Below are positions 41,813 to 45,916 of a DNA stretch of 45,916 nucleotides, one piece after another. The translations under genes were made by a program, and so were the position numbers. Position 1 is the first letter of the stretch; each line of letters opens with the position of its first letter. Where the stretch lies: assembly GCA_014360055.1 (NCBI GenBank), contig JACIYH010000018.1:1-45916 (forward strand). Reading direction: 5' to 3'. The DNA is from Bacillota bacterium. Its GTDB lineage: Bacteria; Bacillota; Sulfobacillia; JACIYH01. Under the pieces are notes generated by a model. It had not been told where the DNA came from and did not search any database. It saw only the letters and a list, made by a program, of their open reading frames with translations.

Positions 41813-41845
41813 GCGATTTTCCACACCTCTTGACATGAGCTCCAT
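41249..41845 (+). mobile_element. IS256-family element, 3' half only
   Basis: Carries the last ~187 residues of an IS256 (mutator-type) transposase: AFKLVIGDGSLGLWAAVSEV, QHCWCHKMTNVLDKLP and WKSIKTTNPIESIFDSVRLR, which includes the catalytic Glu region. The N-terminal half and left end are missing, joined directly to CRISPR repeat 3 with shared GCGTT. The right end is intact: 41816-41845 reads GATTTTCCACACCTCTTGAC and on to GAGCTCC, the usual terminal repeat form. The element therefore arrived whole and was later truncated by a deletion. Confidence 0.85.
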
Positions 41846-42009
41846 CGCGGACGAGCACCGCGGTGAACGCATAAAACACGCATAGTAGCAACGATTTACG
41901 GCGAAGGCCAGGTCTCCGTCCTGGAGTCCCGGCCTGCAGACGCCACCGCCCGCTCTGCCTTCTGGAGCCAGTAGCCAATCAGGGCCTCCCGGTCGCGTGG
42001 GTCACTCAC
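41846..42009 (-). pseudogene. HEPN toxin-like gene, frameshifted and cut by the IS right end
   Basis: The GTG at 42009 overlaps the end of the MNT gene. It encodes SDPRDREALIGYWLQKAERA, the usual N terminus of HEPN proteins paired with MNT antitoxins. The reading frame then stops at TAA 41898-41896, but other frames continue the family sequence: DLAFAVNRCYYACF and then YAFTAVLVRDGAHVK. The coding sequence ends at the IS256 terminal repeat. It is thus a multiply frameshifted, truncated HEPN domain. Confidence 0.7.
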
Positions 42010-42353
42010 ACCGCCACGCCCTCCCGCTCCACGTCCGGGCGAATGGGGACAAAAAGAGGACCCTTCTGCCACTGGTCTTCACCAACGCAGACGACACTGA
42101 GACTCGCCCCATACCGAAAATTCATGTCGAAGACGAGATCATAGATTTCGTGCTTGACGGACGTGGGGAGGGTACGGTCCGTGAGCAACAGCAAGTCCAC
42201 ATCGGACTCCGGGCCAGCGTTACCCCTTGCCGCAGACCCGAACAGGATCAGCTTCTTCACCTGCAGAAAGCGGCTTCTCAACTCGCGCTTCAGCTCCAGG
42301 ATGGCCTGGCGTTCCGCCGCACTCAATCTAACACTCTCGAGCGTCCGGCTCAT
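42006..42353 (-). CDS. MNT-type nucleotidyltransferase (antitoxin of a MNT/HEPN pair)
   Basis: A 115-residue minimal nucleotidyltransferase. KKLILFGSAARGNAGPESDV shows the GSxxRG loop and the DxD metal pair (residues 51 and 53), followed by DLLLLTDRTL. In MNT/HEPN toxin-antitoxin systems this enzyme modifies and neutralises the HEPN ribonuclease encoded next to it. Here the HEPN partner downstream is broken. ATG 42353 has GGGAGGTCGGGAA upstream; the longer frame to 42392 is not needed. It overlaps the preceding antitoxin-like gene by 26 bases. Confidence 0.85.
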   Translation of the reverse strand: MSRTLESVRLSAAERQAILELKRELRSRFLQVKKLILFGSAARGNAGPESDVDLLLLTDRTLPTSVKHEIYDLVFDMNFRYGASLSVVCVGEDQWQKGPLFVPIRPDVEREGVAV

Positions 42354-42693
42354 TTCCCGACCTCCCGCCACGCTGGCCACACGAGGCGCCATCTTCCGCG
42401 ACCGCGGCCTGGCCGCCCGCCGCCCTATGCAACTCGAGCAGTCTCTCCCGCCGCCCCTCGAGGCCTTCCCACTCGATGAGGTCCTCCCACGCCGGATGTT
42501 CCCCCACCGAACGTTGGCCGATTAACTATTCCAGGCCCCCAGCCTGCTTCACCCCGTACCGGGCGACCTGGGCCATGATTCGCTCATCCACGCTTCGGAG
42601 TTCCGCCTCCAGGAACGTCTTGAGGGCCTTCCGCCCAAGCTCGGGCCTCGGAGTCCTCAGCTGTTCGGCAATGGTGGCAAACGAAACGCCCAC
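42328..42693 (-). pseudogene. Small antitoxin-like gene with an in-frame amber codon
   Basis: GTG 42693 behind GGAGGGTAGCAAG opens a frame with FATIAEQLRTPRPELGRKAL and FLEAELRSVDERIMAQVARY, then VKQAGGLE and a TAG at 42528-42526. The same frame continues LIGQRSVGEHPAWEDLIEWE and GLEGRRERLLELHR. This resembles small helical proteins with an FLExELRxxxxEIxxxxxRYGV pattern and a downstream WEDLxxxxxLExRRxxL pattern, often encoded beside toxin genes. The intact frame on both sides suggests a single nonsense mutation. Confidence 0.6.
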
Positions 42694-42751
42694 CTTGCTA
42701 CCCTCCGCTCCGATTCTACCCGACCCCGACCCGCGGCACAACCGTGGGGTC

Positions 42752-43270
42752 TTATGCACGACGCGGGGGTGAGGTACGTCGCCCCCTGCCACTGCCCCTT
42801 CGTATGTCGGCCAGGAGATCCCGCGTCGCCTCCATCGTCTCCGCATCCGCACCCCCACCGGGGCCAAGCGGCGAAACCAGCACCTCCTCGGCCTCGGGAG
42901 CCCTCCCCTGCTGGTACAGGAAACGAGCGTACCGGTACCGCGTTTCTTCTCAACCGGTATCCCCAGCACCCGCGCCGCCGCGCCGTGGAAGCGCTCTCCC
43001 ACGGGCGGCGCCGGGGCTCGATATACCGGGACCTTCCTTCCAAAGAGTTCTGTGCTCACCGTGGAGAAATGTGTGTCGAAGTTGGTGGTAACCAACCTGA
43101 CCATTTCGGGGGAACGGAAGAGGGACAAGAACCCCTAATGCAGCTTGTTTGGCTTGGAGCCTGGAGGATTAAGGATTTCTTGTACTATCTTGTGCGCTTT
43201 CGGCCCCGCCTTTTCTAACCTGCCCGGGAAGCGATCGAGGACGGCGTTTCGGCCTTGGCCCGCTGTGTCT
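42752..43270 (-). pseudogene. Chimeric debris: SIR2-like fragment joined to a TPR-like C terminus
   Basis: Minus-strand frames give VLDRFPGRLEKAGPKAHKIV, then KPNKLH, a stop, then SLFRSPEMVRLVTTNFDTHF and VYRAPAPPVGERFHG. The VTTNFD and PxGxxFHG elements are typical of SIR2-family defence proteins. Right after FHG the sequence changes to ARVLGIPVEKKR and, in another frame, RYRYARFLYQQGRAPEAEEV, which looks like the end of a TPR-type protein and stops at TAA 42754-42752. So a deletion has joined two gene fragments, with stops and frameshifts. Confidence 0.55.
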
Positions 43271-43408
43271 GAGCTGTAGCACGTCTCGCCTGTCCGTGCT
43301 TCCTGCACAGGATAACCCCGCGCTCAGCACGATCCAAACCGGCGAAGTCCAGGATCTCCCACGCCCCCTCCACCAGGGCAGCAATCTCAAACGTGCTCGC
43401 CCCGGGCG

Positions 43409-45817
43409 TCAGCGCACGCTGCTGGCCGGCCTGAGTATGGTCTTGTTCCCGGCAAAGCGGGTCCGGATTTCCTTCTCGTCGAACCACATCGTCTTGTAGC
43501 GTCCGGTGAGCCACAGCTGCATCTGGTCCTGATAGTGGGGACTGGCGGGCTGTCCCGAGATGCCTATGGCCAGCACATCGCCCCCGTGGTCGAGGTCAGC
43601 CAGGTCCACGGCATAGCGCCAGGGAGCGGCCACTTTCACGGCAAAGGGATCGGTCAGGCTGTAGGAGGCAGCCCCAGCCGTGATCTTGCTGCCTCCGTAC
43701 GGGAACGGCCCGCGATTGAAGAGCCGGTCAAGCGGCTTGACCCTGCCCAGGGGATGGGCGAAGGTGATGGTGTGGAGGCGCCCCCACTCCCACTTCTCCG
43801 GGTCCTTCCCGAGCTTGCCGGCCAGTTCGGCCACCGTATCGCGAAAGGCCAGGCGGATGATCCCGTCCCTGGTCTCCTTCTCGGGGGTGGTCACGTCGTC
43901 AAACCACGGCGAATCCGTCCGCAGCATGGTATCGAAGACATTCATGGCAGAGCCATGTTCCAGGAAGCGGGGATAGAGTTCTCCCAGCTCGTCCTGGAAG
44001 GTGCGCCAGAGCATTTTCAGATAGAGGGTGTGAAAGATGGCCGGTCCGGCTGCGTCGGGTAGATCGCGAGGATCCGCGGACCAGCGGGCCAGCACCTGCC
44101 GGGCCCGGTTTTCCTCGGGGGACCATTGCCCCCCTTCCAGAGCCCGGCCAATAATTGGATAAAGGATGGCCGCCTGGAGGTTCTTCCAGTCGGTCTGAAT
44201 CTTCTCCATATCGGCCAGAGTCAGCCCCTTCTTGCCCTCAAGTTCCTGCCGGATGCTCATGGCGCGATAGGGAAGGGCCCACTGATGGCTGAGGAAATAC
44301 GGGTAGTCGTCGCCAACCACTCTGTTGTTCGCCGTGACGATGAATCCCTCCGGCGGATTCATCACCTGGGGCACCTCGTCCCACGGTATCCAGCCCTTCC
44401 ACTCGTATTCGTCCGTCCATCCGGGCACCGGTAACAGCCCGTCGCCCTTGTTGCGCACGGGAAAGAGGCCGTTGGCCCGGTAGGCTATGGTGCCGTCGAT
44501 ATCGGCAAAGACGAAGTTCTGGGCGGGAGCCATGAAGTGTTCCAGAGCCTTTTTGAAGTCATCCCAGTTCCGGGCACGCATGAAGCCCAGCACGGCTTCT
44601 AACTCCCGGGTACGTTCATAGGCTGTCCAGCGCAGGCTGAGCGGCTGGCTTACACCCGTGACCACGTCCGAGATGATGGGACCGTGCCGGGTGATGACCA
44701 CCTCTTTGACCACCGGTTCTTTCCGTCCTTTGACACGAATCTCTTCCCTTATGACCGTCGCATTCTCCCACCGGCCGTTGTATTCGAATTGATAGGGGTT
44801 CGCCGGATTGGGCCTTTCCACGTACAGGTCCTGCACGTCGGGACCCACGTTGGTGACCCCCCAGGCGACCCGTTCATTGTGACCCACGATGACCCCCGGC
44901 ACTCCGGGAAACATGACGCCCGTGACATTCAGGCGTCCAGGCACGACCAGGTGGTTCTGGTACCAGATGGAAGGCGCTCCCATTGCCAGGTGCATGTCGT
45001 TGGCCAGCATGGGGCGACCGGAAGCGGTCATCTGCCCCCCAACCACCCAGTTGTTACTGCCGAGGTCTTCCCCCGATATGCCCAGAACGCGGCCCAGGTC
45101 CGCCAGTTCCAAGAGTTGCGCCAGGGCCCACCAGGGGCCTGGGACCGGCGTACCGGCGCTCTGGATGATGGTCAGGTCCTCGGGGGAGGCTGCGGGAAAA
45201 AGGGTGCGTGCCCTTTCGGGCCCCAGTTTGTCTACCAGGGCCAACAGGAAGAGTTCCGTCTGCATGTTGCCACCCAGTTCCCAGGCCATGTACTTGCCAA
45301 TGGCCAGGGAATCGGTGGTCGTCCAGGGATCCGGCTGGTAACCGAGGATGGTGAACTCAATGGGCAAATTGCGCCTGTGCCCGGCGATGTAGTCGTTTAT
45401 CCCCCGCGCAAACGCCTCCAGGGCCTGCTTGGCTTCGGGAGTCAGGAATGCCTCGGACTCTCGGGCCGCCCTCACGAAGCCGATGGTGCGCAGGAACTGG
45501 TCGGCAGCCGCGAAGTCCGGGCCAAAGATCTCGGCCAGCCGGCCGCTCACGGCGCGTCTGGTCAGGTCCATCTGCCAGAGGCGGTCCTGGGCCATGACGT
45601 AACCCTGGGCGTAAAAAAGATCTTCCTCGGTTTGGGCGAATATGTGGGGGACGGCGTAGTCGTCACGGTAAATCTCCACCACTGCCCGGACACCGGCAGC
45701 CCGCTCTCCGGCCAGGGCGGGAACACCCCGCCGGTACACCCACCAGGCGCCGGTACCGGCGGCCACCAAGGCCAGAACCAGGAACAGCACCAGGGCCAGC
45801 ACTAGCTTACGCCGCAT
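43409..45817 (-). CDS. Penicillin acylase family protein (Ntn hydrolase)
   Basis: An 802-residue precursor of the penicillin/acyl-homoserine-lactone acylase family. A membrane anchor or signal (RRKLVLALVLFLVLALVAAG) starts it; the alpha chain has VEIYRDDYAVPHIFAQTEED and YVMAQDRLWQMDLTRRAVSG. The autoprocessing site is GISGEDLGSNNWVVGG with the nucleophile Ser near residue 254, and the beta chain shows MLANDMHLAMGAPSIWYQNH and GVPGVIVGHNERVAWGVTNV. ATG 45817 follows TAGGAGGGGGTAGTC. Length is normal. Likely substrate classes are beta-lactams, N-acyl amino acids or acyl-homoserine lactones; the sequence does not decide. Confidence 0.9.
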   Translation of the reverse strand: MRRKLVLALVLFLVLALVAAGTGAWWVYRRGVPALAGERAAGVRAVVEIYRDDYAVPHIFAQTEEDLFYAQGYVMAQDRLWQMDLTRRAVSGRLAEIFGPDFAAADQFLRTIGFVRAARESEAFLTPEAKQALEAFARGINDYIAGHRRNLPIEFTILGYQPDPWTTTDSLAIGKYMAWELGGNMQTELFLLALVDKLGPERARTLFPAASPEDLTIIQSAGTPVPGPWWALAQLLELADLGRVLGISGEDLGSNNWVVGGQMTASGRPMLANDMHLAMGAPSIWYQNHLVVPGRLNVTGVMFPGVPGVIVGHNERVAWGVTNVGPDVQDLYVERPNPANPYQFEYNGRWENATVIREEIRVKGRKEPVVKEVVITRHGPIISDVVTGVSQPLSLRWTAYERTRELEAVLGFMRARNWDDFKKALEHFMAPAQNFVFADIDGTIAYRANGLFPVRNKGDGLLPVPGWTDEYEWKGWIPWDEVPQVMNPPEGFIVTANNRVVGDDYPYFLSHQWALPYRAMSIRQELEGKKGLTLADMEKIQTDWKNLQAAILYPIIGRALEGGQWSPEENRARQVLARWSADPRDLPDAAGPAIFHTLYLKMLWRTFQDELGELYPRFLEHGSAMNVFDTMLRTDSPWFDDVTTPEKETRDGIIRLAFRDTVAELAGKLGKDPEKWEWGRLHTITFAHPLGRVKPLDRLFNRGPFPYGGSKITAGAASYSLTDPFAVKVAAPWRYAVDLADLDHGGDVLAIGISGQPASPHYQDQMQLWLTGRYKTMWFDEKEIRTRFAGNKTILRPASSVR

Positions 45818-45916
45818 GACTACCCCCTCCTAAGTCAGACTTCAAGCGAGGGGATTGAATTTCGGCATTGGTAATCCAGAAAGGAGCAGTGCTGGAGTGA
45901 AGGTGAAGGTGCAGCA

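Overview
The window looks like the chromosome of a high-GC, endospore-forming member of the Bacillota (Firmicutes). Three things point there. It carries spore-linked genes: a SpoIIIE/FtsK translocase, TepA- and YlzJ-type proteins in the order seen near spoIIIE in Bacillus, and three coat-F-like proteins. It has a HutP-family protein, a manganese-type yybP-ykoY leader and an Rrf2 regulator. Many genes start with GTG or TTG behind strong purine-rich ribosome binding sites. The exact genus cannot be read from the sequence.

Layout. 1-2.9 kb: 5' end of urocanate hydratase (minus strand, cut by the window edge), a methyltransferase, cobalamin adenosyltransferase, a small membrane protein and an L,D-transpeptidase. 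2.9-3.6 kb: two small coat-F-like genes. 3.7-11.75 kb: one tightly coupled minus-strand operon, aroH-aroF-tyrA-aroA-aroE-aroC-aroKB-aroQ, covering the whole shikimate pathway plus chorismate mutase and prephenate dehydrogenase. It has a good promoter and an attenuator-like hairpin in its leader. 12.0-17.1 kb: a peptide ABC transporter (binding protein and two permeases, no ATPase) with a D-aminoacylase. 17.4-25.3 kb, plus strand: tepA-like, ylzJ-like, ykvI-like, uppP, spoIIIE/ftsK, an MFS transporter and a HutP-like gene. 25.3-26.8 kb: a cation exchanger-like gene under a yybP-ykoY riboswitch with a terminator. 26.8-30 kb: an Rrf2 regulator divergent from a zinc-ribbon/ferredoxin pair, then a class II aldolase-like gene coupled to arsC. 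30.2-38.8 kb: a fused coat-F-like protein, a histidine phosphatase, an APC permease, a lipoprotein-like gene, two coupled MFS transporters and a YdjM-like membrane protein, separated by many tandem repeats.

39.0-43.3 kb is a decayed defence island: an AlbA_2-Csx15-like fusion, a CARF gene that has lost its N terminus at a CRISPR repeat, a CRISPR remnant of two full repeats and one truncated repeat, the 3' half of an IS256-family transposase, a broken HEPN gene, an intact MNT nucleotidyltransferase, an antitoxin-like gene with an in-frame amber codon, and SIR2/TPR-like debris. 43.4-45.8 kb is a complete penicillin acylase family gene.

The most interesting points are the AlbA_2-Csx15-like fusion beside the truncated CARF gene; arrays of tandem repeats that seem to grow out of the stop-codon ends of genes; an exactly phased 32-bp repeat array; and split versus fused forms of one coat-protein architecture. 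All family calls come from reading motifs and remembered family patterns; no database search was possible.
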